Positions 8,997 through 18,420 of a stretch of DNA of 46,641 nucleotides are shown here, in pieces. The position numbers and the translations under genes were made by a program. Each line of letters starts with the position of its first letter. Position 1 is the first letter of the stretch. The stretch is from Bacillus sp. V3-13. Lineage in GTDB: Bacteria; Bacillota; Bacilli; Bacillales; Cytobacillaceae. The stretch is from the NCBI RefSeq assembly GCF_002860165.1, contig NZ_PGUZ01000040.1, positions 1 to 46,641 on the forward strand, written 5' to 3'. The notes beneath the pieces were generated by a model. That model was not told the origin of the DNA and ran no database searches. It saw nothing but the letters and a program-made list of their open reading frames with translations.

Positions 8997-9782
8997 TTAA
9001 TATTTATAAGATTGTCCGCCATCAATTGGAATAACGGTTGCATTGATAAAGTTTGCTTGATCAGAAAGTAAGAAAGCAACTAAATAAGCAACTTCTTCTG
9101 GTTTGCCGAAACGCTTCATTGGGTTTGGCTCAACAAATTGTTTTCCAACTTCTTCCCAATTGACTGGATCAATTTGTTTTAATGAACCTTCGACCATTGG
9201 TGTCATGATGGCGCCAGGTGCAATGGCTTTGACACTGATACCGTATTGACCGTATTCAATACCAGAGTTTTTTGTTAATCCAACCACACCATGTTTACTA
9301 GCTGAATAACCAGATTGGTTTCCTACTCCACGAATACCACCAACTGAAGCAGTATTGACAATGGAGCCAAAACCTTGTTCTCTCATGACTTTCAACACGA
9401 ATTTCATACCATAAAACACACCATTTAAGTTAATACTTACGACTTTTTGGAATTCATCAATACCAAAATCCTCTGTTAGGTTTTGTTTCCCTTCGATTCC
9501 TGCATTGTTGAAGAAACCATCAATTCTTCCATATTTTTCGACTGTTTCGTTTACATAGTTTTCAACTGCTTTTTCATCTGCCACATTAGCAGTGATTAAC
9601 AACACTTCTGCATTTGGTGTGACTTCTAATACTTTACGTTTAGTTTCTTCTAAAGACGCAGCATTTAAATCAACAAGCGAAAGCTTTGCACCCTCTTTTG
9701 CTACTTGTAATGCAGATGCTTGACCTAAACCAGAGCCTGCACCTGTAATTAATACTACTTTATCATCAAAACGATTGCTCAT
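8997..9782 (-). CDS. short-chain dehydrogenase/reductase, glucose/levodione-dehydrogenase-like
   Basis: 261 residues, full length for a classical SDR. Visible motifs are TGAGSGLG for cofactor binding, LVDLN with an acidic residue favouring NAD, NNAGIEG, NTASVGG with catalytic Ser, YSASK with catalytic Tyr and Lys, and a C-terminal PIDGGQSYKY. The ATG follows GGGAGGATAATCATA. Overall it resembles SDRs annotated as glucose 1-dehydrogenase or levodione reductase; the substrate is not determinable here. It has no close partner gene: selO upstream is 100 bp away and likely transcribed separately. Confidence 0.85.
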   Translation of the reverse strand: MSNRFDDKVVLITGAGSGLGQASALQVAKEGAKLSLVDLNAASLEETKRKVLEVTPNAEVLLITANVADEKAVENYVNETVEKYGRIDGFFNNAGIEGKQNLTEDFGIDEFQKVVSINLNGVFYGMKFVLKVMREQGFGSIVNTASVGGIRGVGNQSGYSASKHGVVGLTKNSGIEYGQYGISVKAIAPGAIMTPMVEGSLKQIDPVNWEEVGKQFVEPNPMKRFGKPEEVAYLVAFLLSDQANFINATVIPIDGGQSYKY

Positions 9783-9890
9783 TATGATTATCCTCCCTTG
9801 TTGTTCTTTCTAAATTTGAATAAAAACCATACTATCGTAAGATATCTGGAATGTTGAATAACTTATGATAATGTACCTCATAATTGTATA

Positions 9891-11360
9891 TCATGTCCCG
9901 CAATAGGTTCGGTAAGGACGGGTTGATGGCTCAGGCAGTGTGGCGTATTCAGCCTGTTCTGGAGAGTGCGCGTAAGGAGTTGAAAGAACATCAAGAAGCC
10001 TTTCCATCACGCTGTAGTCTCCTTGTTTCACTGCGGCTTCCAGTGCTGCTTCTACCCGGTGGTTCCGAGGGATTACCGCAGGATTGCTGTTCCGCATCAA
10101 CTGACTCGAGGAGGCTTTCGGTTGCTCCTGCCTGCCCAGCCTCTCCTGCCACAGCTCATGCCACTGAGCAAATTCCGGGGTCCCAAACAGGACCGTATCC
10201 TCATGTCTATCAAAAGTTAATGCGCGGAAGGTATTGGTATAGTCCGCACGATGCTTCTGCATCATACTGAGGAGGTCTTCAATAAGGGATTCATCCTGTC
10301 TCTCTTCGTTAAATATCCCCAGTTTTGCTCTCATTCCTGCGAGCCAATTATGGTGATACAACTCCGGAAATTCTGAAATTGCATCCTGGGCCAGTTGGAC
10401 AGCCTCCTCCTGGTCTGCATGCAACAGCGGCAATAGGGATTCAGTAAATCTCGCGAGATTCCACCCTCCAATATTCGGCTGATTGCCATAGGCATAGCGG
10501 CCATGAATGTCAATGGAACTGAATACCGTAGCCGGGTCATATTCATCCATAAAGGCGCAAGGACCATAATCGATGGTTTCTCCGCTAATGGTCATATTGT
10601 CGGTGTTCATCACCCCGTGGATAAAGCCAACCAGTTGCCATTTGGCAATCAGGATGGCCTGACGCTTGATTACTTCACGAAGCAGCGAAAGATAACGGTT
10701 CTCATCAGCTTCAACGTATGGAAAATGGCGCTTTAGTGTATAATCAGCTAAAATTCGGAGTTCCTCAGCTGTGCCCCATTTTGCAGCGTATTGAAAGGTG
10801 CCGACGCGCAGATGACTGGCAGCCACGCGTGTCAGAATTGCACCAGGCAGGGCGGTTTCGCGGATTACTGACTCACCGGTAGTCACCACCGCCAGACTGC
10901 GGGTGCTGGGAATACCAAGCGCATGCATTGCTTCGCTGATGATGTATTCGCGCAGCATCGGACCAAGTGCAGCTCGACCATCGCCCCCCCTGGAATACGG
11001 CGTTCTGCCTGATCCCTTGAGTTGAATATCAAACCGCTCATCCAGGGGAGTCATCTGCTCGCCTAGCAACAGGGCCCGGCCGTCCCCTAACATCGTAAAA
11101 TGCCCGAATTGATGCCCCGCATAAGCTTGAGCAAGAGGCAAAGCACCTTCAGGAATCCGGTTTCCAGCAAGCACAGCTGCGCCATCTTCGCTTTGCAGCG
11201 CCTCGGCGTTCAAACCCAGCGATGCTGCCAGTGAATCATTGAGAATGATCAGCTTCGGTGAGCGTACAGGGGTTGGGTTAAGACTTTTAAAAAATAATTT
11301 CGGCAGACGGGCATAACTGTTGTCCAAGTTCCATCCTGTTTCTTTTATTTCTTTTGTCAT
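9891..11360 (-). CDS. selO: SelO/YdiU family protein AMPylase
   Basis: SelO is a pseudokinase that transfers AMP from ATP to Ser, Thr or Tyr of other proteins, linked in the literature to redox stress. The sequence has the family's order of motifs: [83 protein letters not shown]. The frame opens upstream to 11432, but ATG 11360 ([10 protein letters not shown]) follows AAGGAGATACG and matches the family start, giving 489 residues. Bacterial SelO proteins run about 480-490. The C-terminal cysteine (YRTYCGT) fits the family, whose members end in Cys or Sec near the terminus. It is a single gene with a long upstream gap. Confidence 0.9.
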   Translation of the reverse strand: MTKEIKETGWNLDNSYARLPKLFFKSLNPTPVRSPKLIILNDSLAASLGLNAEALQSEDGAAVLAGNRIPEGALPLAQAYAGHQFGHFTMLGDGRALLLGEQMTPLDERFDIQLKGSGRTPYSRGGDGRAALGPMLREYIISEAMHALGIPSTRSLAVVTTGESVIRETALPGAILTRVAASHLRVGTFQYAAKWGTAEELRILADYTLKRHFPYVEADENRYLSLLREVIKRQAILIAKWQLVGFIHGVMNTDNMTISGETIDYGPCAFMDEYDPATVFSSIDIHGRYAYGNQPNIGGWNLARFTESLLPLLHADQEEAVQLAQDAISEFPELYHHNWLAGMRAKLGIFNEERQDESLIEDLLSMMQKHRADYTNTFRALTFDRHEDTVLFGTPEFAQWHELWQERLGRQEQPKASSSQLMRNSNPAVIPRNHRVEAALEAAVKQGDYSVMERLLDVLSTPYAHSPEQAEYATLPEPSTRPYRTYCGT

Positions 11361-11753
11361 CGTATCTCCTTTTCCTCTTTTTTCTTTCTGTATTCTAATT
11401 TTACTTTTACATAAAACAAAAATCATAGGCATTCTTTATAATTTTTTAGTTGTCTGCTTTCCATATCAGCACAAGGCAGCCCTTTATAATGTCTGCTTCT
11501 GCCAATTTATTATACCCTTTCCACACAAAGATGACCCCCTTTAATCTTTTGGAGGTATGTACTGAAATCCGAGACGCGAAGGTTAAAAACATGGAAGCGA
11601 CCTCCACCTCCGTTACTCCCTATATTCTTAACTGTGCGCTCAATACTTCATATAATATGGAAATGATCTTAAAAACGCATTCTTTAAAACAGGCACACAA
11701 AAGTATTAATTATGTGGAAATATATATATTATATAACGCTCATAAAACTCTAA
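11361..11753. other. intergenic stretch with no supported gene
   Basis: The plus-strand frame at 11450-11782 (110 residues) has no ribosome binding site and no recognisable family, and its end runs through a terminator hairpin, so I do not accept it. I see no conserved RNA or repeat here. Confidence 0.5.
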
Positions 11754-11785
11754 TAAAAAATCCCCTCAAACCATCAGTCTGAGGG
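11754..11785 (-). terminator. Rho-independent terminator after the grpB remnant
   Basis: On the minus strand CCCTCA (from 11785) pairs with TGAGGG (11763-11768) across an 11-nt loop, followed by GATTTTTT. It lies 15 bp past the stop of the truncated grpB gene. Confidence 0.7.
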
Positions 11786-11800
11786 AACACAAAAACATAT

Positions 11801-11914
11801 TTAGTATTGACTATTCTCAATGATTTGCTTTTCTTTTTGATACAATGAAGTCCAATTCGGGTCATATTGTTCAACTCTAATGGGATATAACTTTCCGAGT
11901 TCTTCTTTATTCAT
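11801..11914 (-). pseudogene. truncated GrpB-family (UPF0157) gene start
   Basis: Thirty-seven codons from ATG 11914 read MNKEELGKLYPIRVEQYDPN then WTSLYQKEKQIIENSQY and stop. The segment YPIRVEQYDPNW is the start of GrpB-family nucleotidyltransferase-fold proteins, usually about 170-180 residues. The remaining four fifths are gone, yet a clean terminator follows, so an internal deletion probably joined the gene start to its terminator. Too short to be functional. Confidence 0.6.
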
Positions 11915-12074
11915 ATTAGCTCTTTTACTCAATTTGTGGAAAAATTTATATTTCTACACGGTATAAAAAATACCTGCTTATTGAACTAATCTGCCTGTTC
12001 GTACTATTCTTCACAATCTTCTCTGTAACTTTAACAAAATGTCCAATTTTCTTATAAAGTCTTATTCCACAACA

Positions 12075-12235
12075 TAGCACGTTTGCTGAATAGCATTAGT
12101 TCCTACAGAAAACAAGCCCGAGTTAATTTAACTCGAGCTGGCATATAAGGTAAAATGCGCTTTTTCTTAATCAGCCAGGCACAGCACTCCATATGTTCAG
12201 AGTGTATGCGGCAACACATAGGGTGCTGGTGTGCA
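12075..12235 (-). repeat. second relic of an rlmD tail and terminator
   Basis: This stretch matches about 3285-3430: a common GTTTGCTGAATAG, the CCCGAGTTAATTTAACTCGA hairpin core, GGCATAT, and CAGCCAGG with ACAGCACTCCA. In the first relic those bases lie at and after the 3' end of the displaced rlmD fragment. Only the very end and the terminator remain here. The gap from 11915 to 12304 holds nothing else I can identify. Confidence 0.65.
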
Positions 12236-12304
12236 TATTGCCATCCAATTGTTAGTCTCTAATAATTGGGGTGCAGTTCAATCACAGATAGAAAGATTAT
12301 TTCT

Positions 12305-13543
12305 TTATGCCACTTTTTGAATATCTATCTTTTTCCCTTCTTTACGCCACTCCTTAAATTCAGCTGCTGCAGTGAAAAGTACGTCTGTGGACGAATTAAG
12401 TGCAGTTTCAAAAGAGTCTTGTAAAACACCTATGATAAAGCCAACACCAACTACCTTCATCGCAACATCATCCGGGATCCCGAATAAGCTGGATGCCAAA
12501 GGAATCAGTAATAGGGAACCGCCGGCAACGCCTGAAGCACCGCAAGCACATACAGCTGACAGTACACTGAGGATTAATGCAGTAGGTATGTCCACTTGAA
12601 TACCCAGTGTATGAACCGCAGCAAGTGTCAAAACAGAAATAGTCACAGCGGCACCAGCCATATTGATGGTTGCGCCTAATGGAATAGATACTGAATATGC
12701 ATCCTTATTCAAACCTAGATTTTCGCATAATCTCATATTTACAGGAATATTTGAAGCTGAACTGCGTGTAAAGAATGCTGTAATACCGCTTTCCTTTAAG
12801 CACTTAAATACGAGTGGGAATGGATTTTGGCGGATAACTGAGAACACAATGATTGGATTGACAACAAGGGCCACAAAAACCATACAACCAATCAAAACTG
12901 CTAATAGTTTTCCATAGCTTAGTAAAGACCCAATTCCATTTGTCGTAATAGATTCAAATACTAGACCCATGATTCCTAATGGAGCAAACCTGATGACCCA
13001 TGTAACAATTTTGGACACAGCATCTGAAAAATTAGCAATCATCGTTTTTGTAGTATCAGCGGCATTTTTTAAAGCAACACCAAGAAGAACCGCCCAAGCT
13101 AAAATACCGATATAGTTAGCATTAAAAATGGCTTTCACCGGGTTATCGACAACGTTCAGCAACAAGGTTTTGAGAACCTCTACAACACCGCCAGGCGCCG
13201 TCACGTCCTCAGCGCCTGTTGCAAGTTTTAAGCTTACAGGAAACATAAAGCTTACAATAACGGCTATTAGTCCTGCTAAAAAGGTACCTAAAAGATAAAG
13301 GACGATAATGGTTTTCATATTTGTTTTGTGGCCACGTTTGTGTTGCGCGATGGCCGACATAACCAAGAACAGTACTAATACAGGTGCAATTGCTTTCAAA
13401 GCACCTACAAATAAAGAACCTAAAATGACAACCGGTTTTGCAACGTCCGGGATCGTTACAGCCAGGATAATACCAATGATCAAACCTGCAATTATTTGTT
13501 TAACCAAACTCACCTGACTCCACTTTCTCAGTAGACTTTTCAT
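12305..13543 (-). CDS. sstT: SstT, sodium-driven serine/threonine symporter
   Basis: SstT imports serine and threonine with sodium and belongs to the dicarboxylate/amino acid:cation symporter (DAACS) family. The protein has about nine hydrophobic segments and the family motifs [28 protein letters not shown] (transport core) and [21 protein letters not shown] 13543 (MKSLLRK) follows GGGGGAAATATCT; the frame opens ten codons earlier without a better site. Length (412 residues) is normal. A probable tandem glycine riboswitch and promoter lie directly upstream, an unexpected sensor for a Ser/Thr carrier, so the substrate range may include glycine or alanine. Confidence 0.9.
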   Translation of the reverse strand: MKSLLRKWSQVSLVKQIIAGLIIGIILAVTIPDVAKPVVILGSLFVGALKAIAPVLVLFLVMSAIAQHKRGHKTNMKTIIVLYLLGTFLAGLIAVIVSFMFPVSLKLATGAEDVTAPGGVVEVLKTLLLNVVDNPVKAIFNANYIGILAWAVLLGVALKNAADTTKTMIANFSDAVSKIVTWVIRFAPLGIMGLVFESITTNGIGSLLSYGKLLAVLIGCMVFVALVVNPIIVFSVIRQNPFPLVFKCLKESGITAFFTRSSASNIPVNMRLCENLGLNKDAYSVSIPLGATINMAGAAVTISVLTLAAVHTLGIQVDIPTALILSVLSAVCACGASGVAGGSLLLIPLASSLFGIPDDVAMKVVGVGFIIGVLQDSFETALNSSTDVLFTAAAEFKEWRKEGKKIDIQKVA

Positions 13544-13593
13544 AGATATTTCCCCCACTAGTTTAAATGACATTTATTAGATATGTTCCACAT

Positions 13594-13758
13594 TCCCTTT
13601 AGCTAGAGTTTGTCCTTGCGATTTTCTCCTTCGGTGTCTTTATGAGTCTCTCCAAAGGTTCATCCAATAGCAGTCATTTCTAATTAAATAGGGATCTGGA
13701 AGATTTACTTCTTCGGTGGATGACCAATTCCATCACATAAATACAAATGTCTTTCTCA
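13594..13758 (-). promoter_or_regulatory. probable tandem glycine riboswitch in the sstT leader
   Basis: Read on the minus strand. Aptamer I (about 13758-13690) has TCTGAGAAAGA at its base, the conserved core CCACCGAAGAAGTAAA, and TCTTCCAGA closing the stem. Aptamer II (about 13660-13594) has CCTTTGGAGAGA, then ACACCGAAGGAGAAAA, then CTCTAGCTAAAGG, so CCTTT/AAAGG and AGAG/CTCT pair as P1. The ACCGAAGGAG core with GGAGAG before and CTCT after is the hallmark of glycine aptamers. No clear terminator separates it from the start codon, so control may be translational. Family call is from memory of the consensus. Confidence 0.65.
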
Positions 13759-13764
13759 GATAAT

Positions 13765-13794
13765 ATTATAATGAATATTTTAGATTAATTACAA
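13765..13794 (-). promoter_or_regulatory. SigA-type promoter of the sstT leader
   Basis: Minus strand: -35 TTGTAA (13794-13789), 18-bp spacer, -10 TATAAT (13770-13765). The predicted start near 13758 coincides with the first base of aptamer I, which supports both calls. Confidence 0.65.
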
Positions 13795-13820
13795 TATTAT
13801 TATTTTCGAAAAATAATGTT

Positions 13821-14048
13821 TTAACTATCAAAATATTCGAATAAGTCATGAGGCACAACAGTACCGACAATCTGTTCGAATGAGCGATTACTATTCCAAA
13901 GGAATTTATAACTCTCAGGTGGGGAGTTTTTTATAAATGCAGGGTGACCTAAATGAAAAAAGCACTGCAAGTTTTGGAAAGGCCATCGACAATCGCGCGC
14001 TATTTCAATCATCATGACCGAGTGAGATTGTATATCCATGCTGTTCAC
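13821..14048 (-). CDS. small hypothetical protein, doubtful
   Basis: 75 codons from ATG 14048; the frame is open to about 14120 without another start. The peptide is rich in aromatic residues (CRWPFQNLQCFFHLGHPAFI) and ends in acidic PHDLFEYFDS. I recognise no family and see no good ribosome binding site. It may be the tail of a decayed gene. The rest of 14049-14425 shows no gene or structure I can support. Confidence 0.25.
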   Translation of the reverse strand: MNSMDIQSHSVMMIEIARDCRWPFQNLQCFFHLGHPAFIKNSPPESYKFLWNSNRSFEQIVGTVVPHDLFEYFDS

Positions 14049-14425
14049 TTCAATTTCATCTTCCCAGTTCTCGTTGGCCCGTAGACAATAAAATCTAGAT
14101 TGTGTGACAAAGCTTTTGACCCGTGGTTAGCTGCCAAAGCATCGACAATACGAATTGTCTACTGATACCAATGAAAAGCATTCTCCACTGTATCTACAAT
14201 ATTTTCTCTCTATATGATAAGGTTCTCCGTAATTATCTAAATGAGGTTTTACAATTACTGATGATTCTAAGGATTATTACAAGGAGGGCTGTAGGTAAGC
14301 TCTATCATCATTTAATGGCTCGATGTATGGAGAAGTTTTTAATAAAATATTGATGTTATTTAAGACAATTGCCCAGGTATATTTTATAATAGATTTTAAG
14401 TTTCGATTAAGAAAGGATGTGAGCT

Positions 14426-15331
14426 ATGCCTTACAAATCTCGTACTGAACCTGCTGATTTACTCATTTTAAAAATCTTAAACACTCGAATGAGTTTGTCT
14501 GATAAAGACAAGCAGCACTATTTCAACCTTAAAAAGGGTTATGAAGGGGAGAAAATATTTGATTCATTAACAGAAAGGCTTCAGTGTGAATGCATTATAT
14601 TAAATGATTTGCTGCTCAAACTAAATAACACCATCTTCCAAATCGACTCACTGATTATTACTTCAGAAACCATTTACTTTTTCGAAGTGAAGAATTATGA
14701 AGGGGATTATTATTACGAATCAGATAGGTTATACAAGAAACCCAATTCTGAAATTAATAATCCACTAATCCAATTGAATAGAAGCGAATCTTTATTACGT
14801 CAGTTACTCCAAAACCTTGGTATAAATATACCTATTAATGCTTCAATCGTTTTTATCAACCCCGAATTCACCTTATACCAAACACCTCTCAATAAACCAT
14901 TTATTTTCCCAACTCAGGTTAATAGATATTTAAAAAATCTAAATAAAACATCATCAAAGTTAAATGGAAAACACAAGATGCTGGCTGATAAATTAATTTC
15001 ACTTCATATTAAAGACTCTCCTTTTATGTTATTACCATCTTATGATTATGACCAACTGAGAAAAGGAATTACTTGTAACAAGTGCACCTCGTTTTCAATT
15101 TCTGTCGAGGGAAGGAAATGTGTTTGTAAAGAATGTGGGTACGAAGAAGTAGTTGCAATTGCCGTAATGCGGAATGTGAAAGAATTTAAGCTTCTTTTTC
15201 CTAATCGAAAGATTAATACTAATGTAATTCATGAATGGTGCAAAGTAGTAGCATCTAAAAAGAGGATAACAAGGATTCTAGAAAAAAATTTTAAAATAGT
15301 AGGGGTTCATCAATGGTCCTTTTACGAATAA
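14426..15331 (+). CDS. NERD-domain (nuclease-related) protein with zinc ribbon
   Basis: 301 residues. Residues 35-150 form the NERD domain: GYEGEKIF, then QIDSLIITSETIYFFEVKNY, with D74 and the E87-x-K89 pair of a PD-(D/E)XK-like nuclease fold. After a linker comes a zinc-ribbon-like cluster with C217xxC220 and C234xxC237, and a C-terminal helix-rich region (VIHEWCKVVASKKRI). The ATG follows AAAGGATGTGAG. The substrate is unknown; the family is thought to act on nucleic acids. It is alone on the plus strand, followed by an array of terminator-like hairpins. Confidence 0.8.
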   Translation: MPYKSRTEPADLLILKILNTRMSLSDKDKQHYFNLKKGYEGEKIFDSLTERLQCECIILNDLLLKLNNTIFQIDSLIITSETIYFFEVKNYEGDYYYESDRLYKKPNSEINNPLIQLNRSESLLRQLLQNLGINIPINASIVFINPEFTLYQTPLNKPFIFPTQVNRYLKNLNKTSSKLNGKHKMLADKLISLHIKDSPFMLLPSYDYDQLRKGITCNKCTSFSISVEGRKCVCKECGYEEVVAIAVMRNVKEFKLLFPNRKINTNVIHEWCKVVASKKRITRILEKNFKIVGVHQWSFYE

Positions 15332-15413
15332 AAAACAAAATAATTATGTTTGAACTTCAAAGATGCCTTGTTGCTATTTTTATTTTTTAAATCTATAACA
15401 GCACAATTTTCCC

Positions 15414-15868
15414 TACCTCATTTATGTGAATTGGTCCTTCATTGCCGTGGCCTACACTTAACTAATTTTGTCCTTCACTACCTGGATGAAGGACTTTTTC
15501 CTAGCTCACTTACGCAATTTTGTCCTTCATCGCCTGCATGAAGGACTTTTCCCCAGCTCACTTAACTAATTTTGTCCTTCATCACCTGAATGAAGGACTT
15601 TTCCCTAGCTCACTTACGCAATTTTGTCCTTCATCGCCTGGATGAAGGACTTTTCCCCAGCTCATTTAACTAATTTTGTCCTTCATCGCCTGGATGAAGG
15701 ACTTTTCCCTAGCTCGCTTAACTAATTTTGTCCTTCATCGCCTGCATGAAGGACTTTTCCCCAGCTCACTTAACTAATTTTGTCCTTCATCACCTGAATG
15801 AAGGACTTTTCCCCAGCTCACTTACGCAATTTTGTCCTTCATCGCCTGGATGAGGGACTTATCTCAAC
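15414..15868 (+). repeat. 52-bp tandem repeat of terminator-like hairpins
   Basis: Eight units of 52 bp begin with TTTTGTCCTTCAT at 15466, 15518, 15570, 15622, 15674, 15726, 15778 and 15830, preceded by a degenerate unit at about 15414. Each holds a perfect 9-bp stem GTCCTTCAT / ATGAAGGAC with a 7-nt loop, followed on the plus strand by TTTTCC. Two subtypes differ in the tail (ACTTACGCAA or ACTTAACTAA). The array lies between the 3' ends of the converging NERD and rlmD genes, where it may stop transcription from the plus side. Otherwise it may be an expanded intergenic repeat. Confidence 0.9.
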
Positions 15869-15948
15869 TTAACATTATTGGCATTTACATTAAAAAACCT
15901 CATGTACTTATGATTACGATTCCCCGCGCCACAAGTAAAACGTCGGTG

Positions 15949-17319
15949 TTATATGCGTTTAAGCTTCACAACTGCTTCAACGTGCGTAGTCTGCGGAAAC
16001 ATATCAACAGGCTGAACTTCAATCGTTTTATATCCCCCATCCTCAAGGATCCGCAAATCCCGGGCAAGGGTGGCCGGGTTACACGATACATATACAACCT
16101 TCTTCGGCTTCATTTCAATAATCGTTTGAAGCAAGGCTTCATCACAGCCTTTACGTGGCGGGTCGACAACTAATACGTCAGCCTTGTTTCCTTCTTTGTA
16201 CCATTTCGGAATGACCGTTTCCGCTTCCCCGACCGCGAATTCCACATTAAAGATCTCATTCAGTTCAGCATTCCGCCCCGCATCTTCAATTGCTTCCGGA
16301 ACAACCTCAACACCAAAAACCTTCTTTGCTTTTTGGGCAAGGAACAGTGAAATGGTTCCAATTCCGCAATAGGCATCGATGACAGATTCTTCGCCTGTCA
16401 ATCCGGCGTATTCAAGCGCTTTGTCGTACAATACCTTTGTCTGAACCGGGTTCACCTGATAAAAAGACAGAGCGGAAATCGCAAATTTAACGTTTCCGAT
16501 GTAATCATAGATGGTTTCATTGCCCCAGAGCACCTTCGTTTTTTCTCCCAATATAACGTTTGTCCTTTTGGAATTAACGTTATGGACGATTGATTTTAGC
16601 TTAGGGAGACGGGCAACGATTTTCTCGATCAATTCGTTTTGGTGTGGGATATTTTCTGTTCTTGTGATAATCACGACCATCAGCTCGCCTGTTTGTTGGC
16701 CATACCGGGCCATAATATGGCGAAGCACACCTTTATGCGTTTCTTCCTGATAAGCCTGAATCCCGAGTTCACTGCAGATTTCCTTAACTGTCTGGATCGC
16801 CTCATTGATTTCCGGAAGCTGAATCAGGCTTTCATTGGTGTCGACGATTTCGTGAGTCCGTGGTTTGAAAAAGCCGGCGATCAGCTTTCCGTCTTTTTCG
16901 CCAACAGGCACCTGGGCCTTGTTTCGATAGTGCCATGGGTTCTCCATGCCCAGAATCGGATGGACTTTAACGTCTTCGAGCTTGCCGATTCGGGCCAGCA
17001 CCTGCCGGACCTGGTTTTCCTTATACTTCAGCTGAGCATCATAGCTGATGTGCTGAAGCTGGCAGCCGCCATATTTATGGGCATCGCTTTCCTCCACGTC
17101 AATCCGGAAGTGGCTTCTTTCAAGCAGTTCAATTAACCGCCCAAAACCATACCCTTTGTTTGTCTTAATAACTTTGACTGTCGCTTTTTCGCCTGGCAAT
17201 CCACCGGGTACGAAAATTGGGTAGCCATCCACTTTCGCTACACCCGCTCCGTCATGCGTCAGATCTTCAAATTCAACATCTATATAATCATTTTTTCGAA
17301 CTGGAATCGTTTTGCTCAT
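15949..17319 (-). CDS. rlmD: RlmD/RlmCD, 23S rRNA m5U methyltransferase
   Basis: A 456-residue SAM-dependent enzyme making 5-methyluridine in 23S rRNA (U1939, and U747 in the B. subtilis YefA version). The TRAM domain is at about 5-65 ([20 protein letters not shown]). The methyltransferase domain carries [12 protein letters not shown] for [14 protein letters not shown], and [12 protein letters not shown] with the catalytic cysteine C413. The ATG follows AAGGAAGTATCCC. Two diverged relics of its 3' end lie at 3397-3700 and about 12075-12235. This suggests that DNA has entered here at the rlmD 3' end more than once. Confidence 0.92.
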   Translation of the reverse strand: MSKTIPVRKNDYIDVEFEDLTHDGAGVAKVDGYPIFVPGGLPGEKATVKVIKTNKGYGFGRLIELLERSHFRIDVEESDAHKYGGCQLQHISYDAQLKYKENQVRQVLARIGKLEDVKVHPILGMENPWHYRNKAQVPVGEKDGKLIAGFFKPRTHEIVDTNESLIQLPEINEAIQTVKEICSELGIQAYQEETHKGVLRHIMARYGQQTGELMVVIITRTENIPHQNELIEKIVARLPKLKSIVHNVNSKRTNVILGEKTKVLWGNETIYDYIGNVKFAISALSFYQVNPVQTKVLYDKALEYAGLTGEESVIDAYCGIGTISLFLAQKAKKVFGVEVVPEAIEDAGRNAELNEIFNVEFAVGEAETVIPKWYKEGNKADVLVVDPPRKGCDEALLQTIIEMKPKKVVYVSCNPATLARDLRILEDGGYKTIEVQPVDMFPQTTHVEAVVKLKRI

Positions 17320-17480
17320 GGGATACTTCCTTTGCTTATAGTTTCCGTGGCTAATTTTACTAGCAAAATTGTATCATAATGAAGTGTTCATTGCGAAACA
17401 GCATGTTATTATTGAAACAAAGAAACAGGTAATAAACTCCATCCTTTGTGATCATTTTTTTTTGAAAGGAGATCTCCAAA

Positions 17481-17731
17481 ATGGGCATCCTGGGTATCAG
17501 TCCTCTTTTAGTCAGCGTACTTACAGATAAAAGTTTAGAAGAAACCCCGCAGCAGCCTGTTCATTCCGATTTGCTGGGAAAGTATGTCAAGATATCCGGG
17601 AGAGTACGCTTACTTATTTAGACTTGGAAGTTTCTCCAGAAGATTTTGAATCCTTTTATCCTTTGGCTGAATTATATATGGGAGAACGAAAAAAAGAGCT
17701 TTCTTCAAAAAAAAAGATTTGGAAAGCATAA
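17481..17731 (+). pseudogene. small gene with a frameshift, unrecognised
   Basis: ATG 17481 follows a strong GAAAGGAGATCTCC site and encodes 46 residues (MGILGISPLLVSVLTDKSLE...) before a stop in ...RVRLLI. A second frame overlapping it continues for over 40 codons (STLTYLDLEVSPEDFESFYP...) to TAA at 17729-17731, with a natural lysine-rich C-terminus. The two parts read like one protein of about 82 residues broken by a one-base shift near 17580-17610. I recognise no family. The rest of the gap 17320-17967 is plain AT-rich DNA. Confidence 0.4.
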
Positions 17732-17967
17732 GAAACGGAAGAAAAAGAAAAGAAGATAAATTTTGGATATAATACTCCTTTTTTTCTTAATATTTTTCCA
17801 GCGATATACAACCCTATTAAAAATGATTCATCTTAGCGATTCAGGAATTTTTCATAACGATTTAGCAATTTTGCTTCTCCCAGTTTGCTAAAGTTTATAC
17901 CACATGAAGGAGATCGGATGTTTCCTCCTGAATTATTAGGAAAAAAAGTTGACGAGGAGGAATTCAA

Positions 17968-18366
17968 ATGATCTATGAAATGACTGTACAAGTTCGTGTC
18001 TCAAACATGGTAGAAGGCCAAAAATGGTATGAAACACTAATAAAAAGAAAACCTGATTTTATTCCACATGATGGGTTTGCAGAATGGGAGCTGATTCCCG
18101 GCTGCTGGCTGCAAGTCGCTGAAGGAACCCCATCAGAAGGGAGCGGACCAATCCGCTTAGGTGTAACGGATATTGAAAAAGAACGGGAAAGGCTAATGAA
18201 TGCATTGAATATCGAAAATTTTGCTATCGAATCGCGGGAAGAAGTTCCGGTCAAATGGGGCACTTTTTCTGATCCATGGGGAAATCGCCTTGGATTGTTT
18301 GAGTATTTGAGTGAAGGGGAGAAGCAAGAGAGGATCAACACCATTTTAGGAAAAGCAGAAGTCTGA
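17968..18366 (+). CDS. VOC (glyoxalase-fold) family protein
   Basis: 132 residues with the paired beta-alpha-beta-beta-beta pattern of the vicinal oxygen chelate superfamily: VQVRVSNMVEGQKWYETLI, ending in the characteristic FSDPWGNRLGLFEYL. Members bind a metal and act as glyoxalases, dioxygenases or resistance proteins. Here an E near the C-terminus (LFEY) could bind metal but the usual N-terminal His is absent, so catalysis is uncertain. The start follows GAGGAGGAATTCAA. It is a single gene converging on recQ, with a hairpin between them. Confidence 0.75.
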   Translation: MIYEMTVQVRVSNMVEGQKWYETLIKRKPDFIPHDGFAEWELIPGCWLQVAEGTPSEGSGPIRLGVTDIEKERERLMNALNIENFAIESREEVPVKWGTFSDPWGNRLGLFEYLSEGEKQERINTILGKAEV

Positions 18367-18387
18367 TTACTTAACTTTACTTAATAT

Positions 18388-18415
18388 GAGGAGAAACCAT
18401 ATCTGGTTTCTCCTC
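18388..18415. terminator. strong hairpin between converging VOC and recQ genes
   Basis: Perfect 11-bp stem GAGGAGAAACC / GGTTTCTCCTC with a 6-nt loop. It starts 21 bp past the VOC stop and ends 5 bp from the recQ stop. T runs on either side are weak, so it is a probable rather than a classic bidirectional terminator. Confidence 0.6.
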
Positions 18416-18420
18416 GCCTC

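Noticed and set aside
11450-11782. Plus-strand frame of 110 codons
   Set aside because: No ribosome binding site or family, and its end reads through a terminator hairpin.
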